Positions 38,659 through 48,462 of a DNA stretch of 64,000 bases are shown one piece after another. The notes beneath the pieces were generated by a model. The model was not told the origin of the DNA and did no database searches. It saw only the letters and a program-made list of their open reading frames with translations. The stretch comes from Alphaproteobacteria bacterium MarineAlpha12_Bin1 (GTDB lineage Bacteria > Pseudomonadota > Alphaproteobacteria > UBA6615), in the NCBI GenBank assembly GCA_002937505.1, contig PTJY01000002.1:124001-188000 (forward strand), given 5' to 3'. Position numbers and translations under genes: made by a program. Each line of letters begins with the position of its first letter. Positions within the stretch are counted from its first letter, which is position 1.

Positions 38659-39729
38659 TTAGTCTAGGGACAGAAGTTTAGCAGCGTTACCACCTATGAT
38701 TGCGGCTTTTTCGCCATCAGATAAATCAGCACTATTTACATGCCCCACGGGATCAACTTCAGCCATATCATAGGGATAGTCTGTTCCCATCAATATATGA
38801 TCAGATCCAAAAACTTTTACCAAGTACTCTAATTGATGGTCGGTAAAAACGACTGTATCAAAATAAAATCTCTTGAGATAATCTGTAGGAATTTTTCCTT
38901 TTGGAAGATGCCGCTGCATATCTGGTCTAAGCGGATGGGCATGGTCAATCCGCCCGGAATAGGAGGCCATGAAACCTCCTCCATGGGCAACACAGACTTT
39001 CAATCCTGGATGACGATCCATTACACCGTCAAAAATTAAATAATGCACAGCAACCGTTGATGCCAAAGGATTGGCAATAATATTACTAAAATAGTGATCC
39101 GCAAAACGAGCGCTCTCTGTAAAGCCACCTGGATGCATAAAGATTATAACTCCCAGCTCTTCAACTCTGGCAAAGAATCTATCTAGGCCAGCCCTAGATA
39201 ACTCTGTGCCACAAACGTCTGTTGAAATCTCAACTCCTCGCATGCCCAACTCATCTACGCAACGATTTAGCTCTGTAACCGCCATTTCTGGATCTTGCAG
39301 AGGAACTGTTCCAAGAGCAACGAATCTGTCTGGATTTCCACTAACCAGTTCAGCAAGAGAGTTATTAACGGTCTGTGCCACTTCACGCCCAAGATCTGGC
39401 TCTGCCCAATAACAGTAATGTCCCGGAGCCGTCGATACCGCCTGAACATCAACACCAGCTGCATCCATGTTGGCTATTCGTATTTCCACATCTGTCGCCA
39501 TTGGCATAATATCTTGCACATGCTTTTGCTGATAGGATCGTGTCTCATCACTAGCATAGTTAATGAGAGGCTCAAACTTGACATCAAATACGTCCTTAAC
39601 TATAGCGTCCACCTTTGGTACATGTAGGTGGCAATGTATATCCACAGACCTAACTTTTGTGTCATTCAACTGTATGCGCTGACCTGAAGAACCAGTCTCC
39701 GGTGCATTATGGGTGCACTTAAAAAGCAT
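38659..39729 (-). CDS. Amidohydrolase, ACMSD-like family (upstream copy of a tandem pair)
   Basis: A 356-residue paralogue of the next gene, with ligands HxH in DIHCHLHVPK, His in IIFMHPGG, His in CVAHGGGFM and Asp in MGTDYPYDMAE. TTGAGGAGAAATT precedes the ATG. It is divergent from the CoxL-like gene across a 202-bp region with a strong inverted repeat. The whole pair plus the divergent operon may form one regulon. Confidence 0.88.
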   Translation of the reverse strand: MLFKCTHNAPETGSSGQRIQLNDTKVRSVDIHCHLHVPKVDAIVKDVFDVKFEPLINYASDETRSYQQKHVQDIMPMATDVEIRIANMDAAGVDVQAVSTAPGHYCYWAEPDLGREVAQTVNNSLAELVSGNPDRFVALGTVPLQDPEMAVTELNRCVDELGMRGVEISTDVCGTELSRAGLDRFFARVEELGVIIFMHPGGFTESARFADHYFSNIIANPLASTVAVHYLIFDGVMDRHPGLKVCVAHGGGFMASYSGRIDHAHPLRPDMQRHLPKGKIPTDYLKRFYFDTVVFTDHQLEYLVKVFGSDHILMGTDYPYDMAEVDPVGHVNSADLSDGEKAAIIGGNAAKLLSLD

Positions 39730-39818
39730 AATTTCTCCTCAATTACAGAATCTAAAATAATTTAATCTTATCTAATTCATTAAAGCCCAATTATAAATCC
39801 CTTTTTTCATAACACTAT

Positions 39819-39841
39819 ATTCAAATACACGCGATTTGAAT
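39819..39841. promoter_or_regulatory. Perfect inverted repeat ATTCAAAT-N7-ATTTGAAT, operator candidate
   Basis: Eight-bp perfect arms separated by ACACGCG, ending five bases before a TATAAT hexamer (39846-39851) oriented toward the CoxL-like gene. The position across the -35 region is that of a repressor or activator site. No regulator gene is adjacent. Confidence 0.6.
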
Positions 39842-39845
39842 GTGA

Positions 39846-39851
39846 TATAAT
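39846..39851 (+). promoter_or_regulatory. -10 box TATAAT of the CoxL-like operon promoter
   Basis: Consensus -10 hexamer about 80 bp before the CoxL-like start. The expected -35 falls inside the inverted repeat and has no TTGACA match, so the promoter may need an activator. Confidence 0.45.
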
Positions 39852-39931
39852 ATCCCCCCTCGACTTGTAGACATAGCGTGTTAGATTAAATATCTGTTTA
39901 AGCATTATCTAATTTTAGGAGATTAGCAATT

Positions 39932-42274
39932 ATGTCAGCCGGAACTTTTGGTATTTCACAACACGTTCTACGTCGAGAAGATGAAAACTTGATTACTGGC
40001 GCTGGAAAATATACCGACGATAAATCTTTTAATAATCAAGCTTATGTCGCTTTCCTAAGAGCACCATTCGCTCATGCGCTACTTAAATCAATAGATACTA
40101 GTACAGCAAAGAACGCCCCTGGAGTTATTGCGGTATTTACTGGAGAAGATCTTCAAAATTCAAATATTGGGGATATCCCCAATATGACACCGTTCCCAAA
40201 CTATGATGGCTCTCCAATGGCTTTATCAATGAGACCAGCTTTGGCCCACGCAAAAGTGCGCCACGTTGGGGAAATCGTTGCAATGGTGATAGCTGAAAAC
40301 ATTTCATTAGCCACGGACGCTGTTGAGCTGATTGATATAGACTATGAACCCCTAGAGACTGTGGTAGACCTAGAACAAGCTGTAGCAGATGGCGCGCCTC
40401 AACTTTGGGAGAATATGCCCAATAATATTTGCCTGGATTTCCGAATTGGTAAAAAAGAAGATACTGACATCGCTTTTTCTAACGCGGATCACATAACTAA
40501 ATTAACTCTCAAAACGAATCGGATTGTGGCAGCCTCGATGGAGCCTCGTAGTGCAAACGCTACCTGGGATAAAGAAAAAGAAAGATATCAACTCTTCTCT
40601 GGGTCGCAAGGAGTAAACGCCATGCGCCGAATGCTAGCAGACGACATCTTTAAAATACCTCCTGAAAAAATTAATGTTGTCACCCAAGACGTGGGAGGTG
40701 GATTTGGGATGAAAACTCAGGCTTATCCTGAGTATGTGGCCTGCCTTTTCGCGGCGAAAGAAGTTGGTAGACCAGTAAAATGGCAAGGAAGTAGATCAGA
40801 AGCATTTTTAAGCGACAACCAAGCTAGGGATGGGGTAATCACAGGTGAATTAGCTTTGGACAAAAATGGAAAAATACTTGGTTTACGAGTGGATATGTTA
40901 GCGTCCATGGGCGGCTACTTGTCCTCTCATGGACCAGCTGCAGCTACTAGAAATGTCTGCAATTGTCTAACAGGTTGTTATGATAATCCATCGGTTCACT
41001 TTCGTGTGCGTTGTGTTTTAACAAATAATCTTCCAATAGGGCCCTACAGGGGGGCCGGGCGGCCCGAGGCGGCTTATATACTTGAAAGACTTATGGACCA
41101 AGCAGCAAGGGAAACTGGGCTGGACCGAGTTGAGATTAGACGCCGAAACTTTATTCACCCCACGAGTATGCCGTATACAACATCTTTGGAACAAGAATAT
41201 GATAGTGGAGAATTCGAGGCAGCGATGGATAAAGCATTGAAGCTATCAAACTGGGAAAGCTTTGAAGAACGCCGAAGTGAGGCCCAATCAAGGGGAAAAT
41301 TAAGAGGGATCGGGATGGCTTGTTTTGTAGAAACCGCAGGAGGTTACCTTGAAGAAGGGGCTAAGATTGAGTTTTCAGATGACGGGTTTGTCAATGCCTT
41401 TCTAGCCGTACAATCTAATGGCCAAGGCCATCAAACCTCTTTCGCTCAAGTCGTGTCAGAGTTGTTAGATGTGCCATTCGAAAAAGTGCGCATTATAGAA
41501 GGAAATAGTGATAACACACCAGCCACTGGGTTTGCCTCAGTGGCGTCCCGTTCTGCGGCTTTAGCGAGCGGAGCGTTGTCTGTGACAATAGACTCGGTCA
41601 TTGAAAAAGGGCGTAAGCTTGCAGGACACATTTTTGAAACTTCTGCTGCAGATATTGAATACTCCGGCGGTAATTTCCGGATTACCGGGACCGACAGGGC
41701 GATTAATATTTTTGAGTTAGCCACTAAGATCAAATTACTAAATAATCTTCCTAGTGATATACCTAAAAGTCTTGACTCAGAAGAGGACTTTACCTCTCCA
41801 GAACAAACCTATCCAAATGGTTGTCATATATGTGAAGTAGAAATCGACTCAGAGACTGGGGAAATAGAAGTTGTCGACTATACTGCCGTAGATGATTGTG
41901 GAACCGTGATAAATCCAATGATAGTTCACGGACAAGTTCATGGGGGGGTCGCACAAGGATTGGGTCAAGTGCTTGGAGAACACGCGGTTTATGATAAAGA
42001 TGGGCAGCTTCTGTCAGGTTCTTTTATGGACTATACGCTGCCTAGAGCAGATGACCTTCCTATGATGAAGTTAGGGTTTCACAGTGTGACTTGTACCACA
42101 AACCCAATTGGGGCAAAAGGAGCAGGTGAAGCAGGAACAACTGGAGCCTTGCCGGCTGGTATGAATGCGATCATTGATGCACTCTCCATACATAATATAA
42201 CCGAAATGGACATGCCAGCTACCTCTGAAAAATTATGGGCAGCTCTGAACAAAAATTCACAAAATTATGATTGA
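39932..42274 (+). CDS. Xanthine-dehydrogenase-family molybdenum subunit (CoxL-like, form II), without partner subunits
   Basis: The 780-residue large subunit binds molybdopterin cytosine dinucleotide in this family. The active-site segment is PYRGAGR at 371-377, the form II pattern (form I CO dehydrogenases have AYRCSFR). GGGFGMKTQ, GQGHQTSFAQ and the catalytic Glu E733 in GAKGAGEAG are present. CO oxidation is therefore unlikely; hydroxylation of a heterocycle or aldehyde is more plausible. No small 2Fe-2S (CoxS) or FAD (CoxM) subunit gene is nearby. TAGGAG precedes the ATG. Confidence 0.88.
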   Translation: MSAGTFGISQHVLRREDENLITGAGKYTDDKSFNNQAYVAFLRAPFAHALLKSIDTSTAKNAPGVIAVFTGEDLQNSNIGDIPNMTPFPNYDGSPMALSMRPALAHAKVRHVGEIVAMVIAENISLATDAVELIDIDYEPLETVVDLEQAVADGAPQLWENMPNNICLDFRIGKKEDTDIAFSNADHITKLTLKTNRIVAASMEPRSANATWDKEKERYQLFSGSQGVNAMRRMLADDIFKIPPEKINVVTQDVGGGFGMKTQAYPEYVACLFAAKEVGRPVKWQGSRSEAFLSDNQARDGVITGELALDKNGKILGLRVDMLASMGGYLSSHGPAAATRNVCNCLTGCYDNPSVHFRVRCVLTNNLPIGPYRGAGRPEAAYILERLMDQAARETGLDRVEIRRRNFIHPTSMPYTTSLEQEYDSGEFEAAMDKALKLSNWESFEERRSEAQSRGKLRGIGMACFVETAGGYLEEGAKIEFSDDGFVNAFLAVQSNGQGHQTSFAQVVSELLDVPFEKVRIIEGNSDNTPATGFASVASRSAALASGALSVTIDSVIEKGRKLAGHIFETSAADIEYSGGNFRITGTDRAINIFELATKIKLLNNLPSDIPKSLDSEEDFTSPEQTYPNGCHICEVEIDSETGEIEVVDYTAVDDCGTVINPMIVHGQVHGGVAQGLGQVLGEHAVYDKDGQLLSGSFMDYTLPRADDLPMMKLGFHSVTCTTNPIGAKGAGEAGTTGALPAGMNAIIDALSIHNITEMDMPATSEKLWAALNKNSQNYD

Positions 42275-42288
42275 GGGGACCATTATAA

Positions 42289-43281
42289 ATGCTTGCTACT
42301 TGGTATGAAAAACAGGGCCCTGCAAAAAGGGTTCTCAAAGTTGGTGAAATGGAAACACCAACAGCAGGGCCTGGCGAAGTCAGAGTCAGAGTCGCTTACT
42401 CTGGAATAAACCCTTCGGACACAAAACGAAGACAGGGTTTTCGTGGGCAAAAAATTAATTTTGAGCGAATAATACCTCATAGTGACGGAGCAGGAATTAT
42501 TGATCAGGTTGGTCGGGGAGTTTCTAAGTCACGCGTAGGTGAAAAAGTTTGGATATGGAACGGTCAGTGGAAAAGACCATTTGGAACTTGTGCAGAGTAT
42601 ATTAGCCTGCCTTCACGACAAGCGGTCAAAATGCCACATAAAACAGATCTATTACATGGGGCCTGTATTGCGATTCCTGTAATAACTGCTCATAGAGCAT
42701 TATTTTCTGATGGCCCAATAAAAGATAAGACTATATTGGTCACAGGAGGGGCCGGAGCCGTTGGAAATTATGCAATACAGTTAGCAAAATGGGGAGGGGC
42801 TAGGCAAGTTTTTGCGACCGTAAGCTCTCCATCTAAGGCACGTAAGGCAAAATTGGCAGGTGCAGACATAGTGATTAATTACAAAAAAAACGATGTTGCT
42901 CAACGTATAAATAAGGCTACGAAAGGTAACGGCGTAGATCATATTGTGGAGGTAGCCTTTGGTTCAAACCAGCCAACTATATCAAAAATAATTAAGGACC
43001 ATGCTACTATCGCCTGTTATGCCTCAGACAAAAAACCTGAGCCAGTATTAGACTTTTATGGGTTTATGATGAAAAATGCTATTTTGCGGTGGGTATTTAT
43101 GTATGAAATCCCAGATAAAGCATTCCGGCACGCAATAAGGGACATCGAAAATTGGCTTGATTCAGATTTTGTTTATCACTCAGTTGATAAGATCTTTCCT
43201 CTATCTGAAATAGCAAACGCACATCTTTACCTACAATCGGGAAAGGCTAGTGGAAATGTAATTATTTCCGTTAATGACTAG
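42289..43281 (+). CDS. NADPH:quinone oxidoreductase-like MDR protein
   Basis: The 330-residue medium-chain dehydrogenase has no structural zinc cysteines. The GroES-like domain includes GPGEVRVRVAYSGINPSDTK, and the Rossmann motif is VTGGAGAVGNYAIQLAKWGG near residue 150. It is typical of the zeta-crystallin/QOR branch that reduces quinones or enones with NADPH. It starts 14 bp after the CoxL-like gene with GAGGGGACC as ribosome site, so it belongs to the same operon. Confidence 0.88.
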   Translation: MLATWYEKQGPAKRVLKVGEMETPTAGPGEVRVRVAYSGINPSDTKRRQGFRGQKINFERIIPHSDGAGIIDQVGRGVSKSRVGEKVWIWNGQWKRPFGTCAEYISLPSRQAVKMPHKTDLLHGACIAIPVITAHRALFSDGPIKDKTILVTGGAGAVGNYAIQLAKWGGARQVFATVSSPSKARKAKLAGADIVINYKKNDVAQRINKATKGNGVDHIVEVAFGSNQPTISKIIKDHATIACYASDKKPEPVLDFYGFMMKNAILRWVFMYEIPDKAFRHAIRDIENWLDSDFVYHSVDKIFPLSEIANAHLYLQSGKASGNVIISVND

Positions 43282-43303
43282 ATTTTAAAAAAGGATAGCA
43301 GGA

Positions 43304-43864
43304 ATGAAGACTGTTGAAATTGGTCCTAATGGAATGGAAAAACATATTGTTCGTTTTAAGGATTTGAAACCAAAACAAGGTAATTATGAAAGTTTAGGCA
43401 TTCCCAACGAGGCATATGAAATGCTGACCGCAAAAACCCTATATTCACTTCTAGCTCCTAGTAATGCGGCAGGGTCTCATCAGTTTGCTAGTGCTATTGG
43501 GCCTGATAACCTATCACTTACAATTGCTGAGTGTCCTCCTGGTAATGGTCCCATGCTACATGCACATATGAAAACACACGAAATATTCTTCTGCTTAACA
43601 GGCGAATTTGAAATAAGTTGGGATAGTGAAGGTCAGCATAAATCAATATTAAAACCGTATGATTTGATTGATGTGCCTCTCGGCGTGACCAGGGCCTTCA
43701 AAAATGTGAGCAATCAAATAGGGCTTCTTTTTGTGATAATTCTGGGCAATGATCAGGCCGATGTTTCATATACTAAATCCATAGGAGAAAAGGTATCGTC
43801 GCTTTATGGTGAAAAGGTCAAAAACGCACTCGAGCAACATACAAGCATGAAGTTTACTGCATGA
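43304..43864 (+). CDS. Cupin domain protein
   Basis: A 186-residue single beta-barrel. The metal motif is HAHMKTHEIFFCLTGEFEI (H-x-H-x4-E type), followed by the second motif around DLIDVPLGVTRAF. The His of the second motif is not clearly present, so the metal site may be incomplete or the role non-catalytic. It is the last gene of the CoxL-like operon, 22 bp after the MDR gene. The function is unknown. Confidence 0.8.
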   Translation: MKTVEIGPNGMEKHIVRFKDLKPKQGNYESLGIPNEAYEMLTAKTLYSLLAPSNAAGSHQFASAIGPDNLSLTIAECPPGNGPMLHAHMKTHEIFFCLTGEFEISWDSEGQHKSILKPYDLIDVPLGVTRAFKNVSNQIGLLFVIILGNDQADVSYTKSIGEKVSSLYGEKVKNALEQHTSMKFTA

Positions 43865-43892
43865 AAGACTTACCAAGCACTTAGAGGTTTTA

Positions 43893-44912
43893 TCAAGCAG
43901 CATCTTTTTGGCTTTTAAGCCCAAATGCCTCTGCCAACAGTTGGTATGACCTTATCCGAGCCTCAAAATCATAGGTGATAGTTAAAATTACCAATTCTTC
44001 TGCTCCATGTGCTCTGGCCAGAGCTTTTAATTGATTTTTAATAAACTCAGGATCACCAACAAAACGATTCATCTTATTTTGTTCTATTATTGCTTTTTCA
44101 TGATCTGTATACGCGTAATCCAAGGCCTCTTGAGGAGAGGGGTATGGAAGATGTTGGCCCTGTCCTAACTTAAGGCGCCAAAAATCTCTACTCGACGCTA
44201 AATACTCAGCTTCCTCCATTGTGTCAGCACATATTACAAACACCCCAAGGTTTACCTTTGGTTTACTGTTTGCGGGAGACTTTCGAAAGTTTTCTTTATA
44301 ATGTTCAACGATAGCTTCACTGGAATACGGAGTTATAAAGTGAGCAAACGAGTAGGCAAGTCCAAAATGGGCCGCATAAGAAGCACTCTGATCGCTGGAC
44401 CCCAACAACCATAATTCTGGAAGTGAAGGAGACACTGGTGTAGCTCTCACGTTCTTGAAAGGCTCCGATAGGGGCGCCTTACCCGATAAAAATGCGGTCA
44501 TATCCGCAATTTTAGTTGGAAAATATTCAATGCCTAACTGATTTCCATAAGCTAACGCTGCGGCAGTTAAACCATCACTACCAGGCGCTCTTCCAATTCC
44601 AAGATCTATTCTGTCGGGGAACATATTTTCAAGAAGAGAAAAGTTTTCTGCTACTTTCAAAGGACTGTAGTGACTTAACATAACACCGCCAGACCCTACC
44701 CTTATTTGCTTAGTTGCAGCCGCAACTCGAGTCACCATAATTTCAGGTGAAGATCCTGCAAAACCATCAGTTCCATGATGTTCAGCCAACCAATACCTGT
44801 GATAACCTAAAGATTCGGCCTTTTGAGCTAATCTAATAGTTTCATCGATGGCCTGAGCAGCAGTTCCCCCTGAACGAACAGGCGATTGATCAAGTACGCT
44901 TAATTTAATCAT
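43893..44912 (-). CDS. LLM class flavin-dependent oxidoreductase (MsnO8/YhbW-like)
   Basis: The 339-residue luciferase-like TIM barrel starts with IKLSVLDQSPVRSGGTAAQA, then GYHRYWLAEHHG, GSGGVMLSHYSPLKVAENF and RIDLGIGRAPGSD, all characteristic of the MsnO8 branch. These enzymes use reduced FMN and O2, or F420 relatives. The flavin and substrate identities here are unknown. It is convergent with the cupin gene and divergent from selA. Confidence 0.88.
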   Translation of the reverse strand: MIKLSVLDQSPVRSGGTAAQAIDETIRLAQKAESLGYHRYWLAEHHGTDGFAGSSPEIMVTRVAAATKQIRVGSGGVMLSHYSPLKVAENFSLLENMFPDRIDLGIGRAPGSDGLTAAALAYGNQLGIEYFPTKIADMTAFLSGKAPLSEPFKNVRATPVSPSLPELWLLGSSDQSASYAAHFGLAYSFAHFITPYSSEAIVEHYKENFRKSPANSKPKVNLGVFVICADTMEEAEYLASSRDFWRLKLGQGQHLPYPSPQEALDYAYTDHEKAIIEQNKMNRFVGDPEFIKNQLKALARAHGAEELVILTITYDFEARIRSYQLLAEAFGLKSQKDAA

Positions 44913-44957
44913 AGCAGTCTCATAGCGTAGAGCCTTTTTCAGCTATTAGGTATATTA

Positions 44958-44976
44958 ATATTAGATCTTCTAATAT
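44958..44976. promoter_or_regulatory. Inverted repeat ATATTAGA-N3-TCTAATAT in the selA / LLM divergent region
   Basis: Perfect 8-bp arms with a 3-nt spacer, in the 151-bp gap between the LLM gene and selA. A second AGATCTT follows at 44981. It could be an operator for either side. Confidence 0.4.
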
Positions 44977-45063
44977 AAGCAGATCTTAACAGTTCACATT
45001 AGTACCAGTTAATAATAAATTTACGTAAATATAAAAAGAAAATTCATAACAACTACAGAGTCT

Positions 45064-46476
45064 ATGAAAAATAATATGCCAGATCTTTATAAACTACCCT
45101 CAGTAGATCGTTTACTTCGCTCGGAACCATTCATAGCACTCATTGAAGCATTCGGAAGAAAGGCAACTGTTGATGCGATCAGGTCAGTACTCAAGCACAT
45201 ACGCAAAGAGCTAAGCCTATCCAAAACCACAACTTTAGATTTTGAAGAAAACAAAATTTTATCTCTGGTTTCTGATTATCTCATTAGCGCTGACAAACCG
45301 ACATTAAAGCCAGTGTTAAACTTAACCGGTACAGTTTTACATACAAACCTGGGACGATCACCAATTGCCTTTGAAGCTATTGAAGCTATGAAAGTGGTTG
45401 CTTCTGGAACAACTAATTTAGAGTTCAATTTAGAAAGAGGTGAGAGAAGCGATCGAGATGTCCATATAGAAGATTTAATTTGTTCTCTTACCGGAGCTGA
45501 GGCTGCGACAGTAGTAAATAACAACGCTGCCGCAGTAATGTTAGTCCTTAATACTTTATCTAGAAGAAAGGAAGTACCCGTTTCGAGGGGCGAATTGGTT
45601 GAGATAGGGGGCTCATTCCGTATTCCAGATATCATGTCTAGATCGGATTGTCGCCTTGTCGAAGTAGGAACTACAAACAGAACTCATCTTTCTGATTTCG
45701 AAAAGGCTATTGGCCCAAAAACAGGTCTAATAATGGCTGTCCACACATCAAATTATGTTATTGAAGGTTTCACTAGTAACGCATCGGAATTTGAACTTGC
45801 AGATCTTGCTCACAAACATGAACTACCCTTTGTTGTTGACCTAGGAAGTGGAACTTTGGTGGATCTTGAAGATTATGGTCTACCGCATGAAAGGACTCCG
45901 CAGGAATCGATAAAAGATGGGGCTGATCTAGTGACCTTCTCAGGCGACAAGCTTTTGGGAGGGCCGCAAGCAGGGTTAATAGTTGGAAGATCTGACCTTA
46001 TCAAAAAACTAAAGAAAAATCCCCTTAAGCGCGCTCTTCGTTGTGACAAAATGACCATCGCCTGTTTGGCGGCAACACTGCGTCTTTACGACAATCCCGA
46101 TCGACTGATAAGACGTTTACCTGCTTTACGCATGTTAACTAGATCACCCGACGAAATAAAAGAAACAGCAGACAGAATAGCGACTGAACTCAGAAACAGT
46201 CTTGAAAATAGCTTTAATATCAACGTCTCCCCAACTCAAAGTCAGATTGGTAGTGGAGCTCTTCCTATAGAGAACCTTGATAGTTATGCTCTGGTAATTT
46301 CGCCAATAGTAGAAAGAGGACGTGGAGCGGCTCTTAAAGATTTATCAAAACGTTTAAGATCATTACCTGTTCCAATTATAGGTCGAATATTGAATGATTC
46401 TTATTGGTTAGATTTGAGGTGTCTTGAAGACGAAGAAGAACTAGTTTCTCAAATGTCTTTATTAAATTTGAAATGA
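45064..46476 (+). CDS. selA: L-seryl-tRNA(Sec) selenium transferase
   Basis: PLP enzyme that converts Ser-tRNA(Sec) to Sec-tRNA(Sec) with selenophosphate. The 470 residues contain the PLP Lys K296 in TFSGDKLLGGPQAG, close to E. coli K295. LNLTGTVLHTNLGRSP and VDLGSGTLVDLEDYGL are standard. The N-terminal domain (LPSVDRLLRSEPF) binds tRNA(Sec). Its stop overlaps the selB start by 4 bp (ATGA). Confidence 0.97.
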   Translation: MKNNMPDLYKLPSVDRLLRSEPFIALIEAFGRKATVDAIRSVLKHIRKELSLSKTTTLDFEENKILSLVSDYLISADKPTLKPVLNLTGTVLHTNLGRSPIAFEAIEAMKVVASGTTNLEFNLERGERSDRDVHIEDLICSLTGAEAATVVNNNAAAVMLVLNTLSRRKEVPVSRGELVEIGGSFRIPDIMSRSDCRLVEVGTTNRTHLSDFEKAIGPKTGLIMAVHTSNYVIEGFTSNASEFELADLAHKHELPFVVDLGSGTLVDLEDYGLPHERTPQESIKDGADLVTFSGDKLLGGPQAGLIVGRSDLIKKLKKNPLKRALRCDKMTIACLAATLRLYDNPDRLIRRLPALRMLTRSPDEIKETADRIATELRNSLENSFNINVSPTQSQIGSGALPIENLDSYALVISPIVERGRGAALKDLSKRLRSLPVPIIGRILNDSYWLDLRCLEDEEELVSQMSLLNLK

Positions 46477-48395
46477 TAATAGCCACTGCTGGACATATTG
46501 ATCATGGAAAAACACTCCTAGTTAAAGCAATAACCGGAGAAGATGCCGACCGCCTGCCCGAAGAAAAAAAACGTGGCATGACTATTGATCTAGGATTCGC
46601 GTATCAACAATATCAAGAGCAAAAAGTGATTGGCTTTGTCGACGTTCCGGGCCATGAAAGATTCATAGGAAACATGCTCGCTGGAGTAACTGGCATAGAT
46701 TACGCATTACTTGTAATCGCAAGCGACGATGGACCGATGCCACAAACTAAAGAGCATTTGGCAATATTGGATATACTGGGAATCAGTGAAGGAGCCGTAG
46801 CTCTTACAAAAATCGACAGGGTTGAATCAAGTAGAATAGAAGAAGTGACTAAGTCAACGACTAGTTTGTTGAGTTCCACTAACTTAAATAAATTCCCCAT
46901 CTTTCCTGTTTCTTCTGTTACTGGACAAGGAATAAAAACTCTCACAGATCACCTTTTACAAGTTACAGAAAACACAAAAGATAGAATGAAAAAAGGTGGG
47001 TTCAGATTAGCGATTGATAGAGCATTCATAAAACCTGGAGTGGGTCTAGTTGTTACCGGAACTATTTTCTCTGGTCAAATAAAAGTTGGAGATCAGGTGT
47101 ATTTAACAAATACAATGAGGTCAGCTCGTGTAAGAGACATCCGGGCCAATAATCAAAGTTCAGAAGACGGTTCTACTGGTCAACGTTGCGCCATAAACTT
47201 AACTGGGATTGATAAGGAACTGGTACGGCGAGGAGATTGGGTGGTTTCTAATCCTTTAATGAAAACGATAAAAAAAATAGATGTTAGCTTAAGAATCCTA
47301 GAAAACGAAAAACGACCTTTTAAACACTGGACATCCGTACATATACACCTTGGAGCTGCTGACGTAACAGGACGTGTAGCCCTTTTAAATAATGAAAAAA
47401 TTCCCCCTGGAGAAGCTTCCCTTGCACAATTAGTTCTTGATACCCCCATAGGAGCCGTAGCAGGAGACCGCTTTATTATTAGAGATCAATCCGCCCAGCG
47501 TACAGTCGGTGGAGGGCATGTAATTGACATTTTTTCTCCAAATCGCGGGCGTGCCCGCAAAGAAAGAGTCAAAATGCTGGAGGCCCTTAATAATAAAGAT
47601 GATTCTATCGCACTAGAAAAGGCTCTAAATTTATCGCCTTCAGGTTTAGATTTAGAGCTTTTTTCAATTACAAGAAATTTGCCTGTTCATCAGGCAACCA
47701 AATTAGCAATCGCCCTTGAAGCAATCATTATTAGCCCCAACCAACGAACAATTGCCCTGTCTAAGCCTATATGGGAAATTTTACGAGACGAAACACTATC
47801 AGCACTTGATAAATATCATTTAAATCATAGTAACAAAATCGGACCTAGCTTATTGCAGCTAAGCCAGAACCTAAAAAGAAAACTAATGGATGGTGTTTTT
47901 TCTGAAATAGTAAACTCTTTAGTAGATCAAAACATAATTTTATCTGATGGTATGTTCTTATACAGACCGAATCGTAAACCAGTTCTGGATCAGAAAGATT
48001 TAAATTTGTGGAAAGAGATCCAGCCCATCATAACAAAAACACCGTTTCAGCCACCTGTTATTCACGACTTAGCGAATGAAATAGGAAAATCACCTGAAAT
48101 GGTAATGACTACTTTGCGTCAGGCAGCTAAAACTGGCTTTGTTATTCAAGTCGGAAAAAACCGTTTTTTTGAAACAAGCGCAATAAAGAGTTTAGCAAAT
48201 ATTTTCTCTGATTTATCCCAAAGTGAAACACAAGGCGTAAGCCCCAGAGTGTTTAAAGATCAAACCAAAATTGGGCGTAACCTAACCATTGAAATATTGG
48301 AGTTTTTTGATCGCTCAGGACTTTCAAAACGCGAGGGCAACACCAGAAAACAGATACGCCCCGTTAATGAGGTTTTCCCTGGGCCTGAAAAATAA
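46473..48395 (+). CDS. selB: Selenocysteine-specific elongation factor SelB
   Basis: GTPase that delivers Sec-tRNA(Sec) to UGA codons marked by a SECIS hairpin. It has G1 [18 protein letters not shown]3 [12 protein letters not shown] and G4 LTKIDR. EF-Tu-like beta barrels follow, then C-terminal winged-helix repeats that bind SECIS RNA (e.g. [24 protein letters not shown] region). The 640-residue length matches bacterial SelB. Its presence implies at least one UGA-Sec gene, and one is found 5 kb away. Confidence 0.97.
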   Translation: MIIATAGHIDHGKTLLVKAITGEDADRLPEEKKRGMTIDLGFAYQQYQEQKVIGFVDVPGHERFIGNMLAGVTGIDYALLVIASDDGPMPQTKEHLAILDILGISEGAVALTKIDRVESSRIEEVTKSTTSLLSSTNLNKFPIFPVSSVTGQGIKTLTDHLLQVTENTKDRMKKGGFRLAIDRAFIKPGVGLVVTGTIFSGQIKVGDQVYLTNTMRSARVRDIRANNQSSEDGSTGQRCAINLTGIDKELVRRGDWVVSNPLMKTIKKIDVSLRILENEKRPFKHWTSVHIHLGAADVTGRVALLNNEKIPPGEASLAQLVLDTPIGAVAGDRFIIRDQSAQRTVGGGHVIDIFSPNRGRARKERVKMLEALNNKDDSIALEKALNLSPSGLDLELFSITRNLPVHQATKLAIALEAIIISPNQRTIALSKPIWEILRDETLSALDKYHLNHSNKIGPSLLQLSQNLKRKLMDGVFSEIVNSLVDQNIILSDGMFLYRPNRKPVLDQKDLNLWKEIQPIITKTPFQPPVIHDLANEIGKSPEMVMTTLRQAAKTGFVIQVGKNRFFETSAIKSLANIFSDLSQSETQGVSPRVFKDQTKIGRNLTIEILEFFDRSGLSKREGNTRKQIRPVNEVFPGPEK

Positions 48396-48426
48396 TGACA
48401 CTAAATAAGGAGCCATCATCAAAAAG

Positions 48427-48453
48427 TAAAATAAACAAAATATATTTATTTTA
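48427..48453. repeat. AT-only inverted repeat TAAAATAAA-N9-TTTATTTTA between convergent genes
   Basis: Perfect 9-bp arms, no G or C in the stem. It lies in the 67-bp gap between selB and the convergent dehydrogenase gene. It is too weak to be a standard Rho-independent terminator on base composition, though its position fits a bidirectional stop signal. Confidence 0.35.
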
Positions 48454-48462
48454 TATATGAGA

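Noticed and set aside
39932-42274. Aerobic CO dehydrogenase (form I CoxL)
   Set aside because: The active-site loop is PYRGAGR, not AYRCSFR, and CoxM/CoxS are absent.
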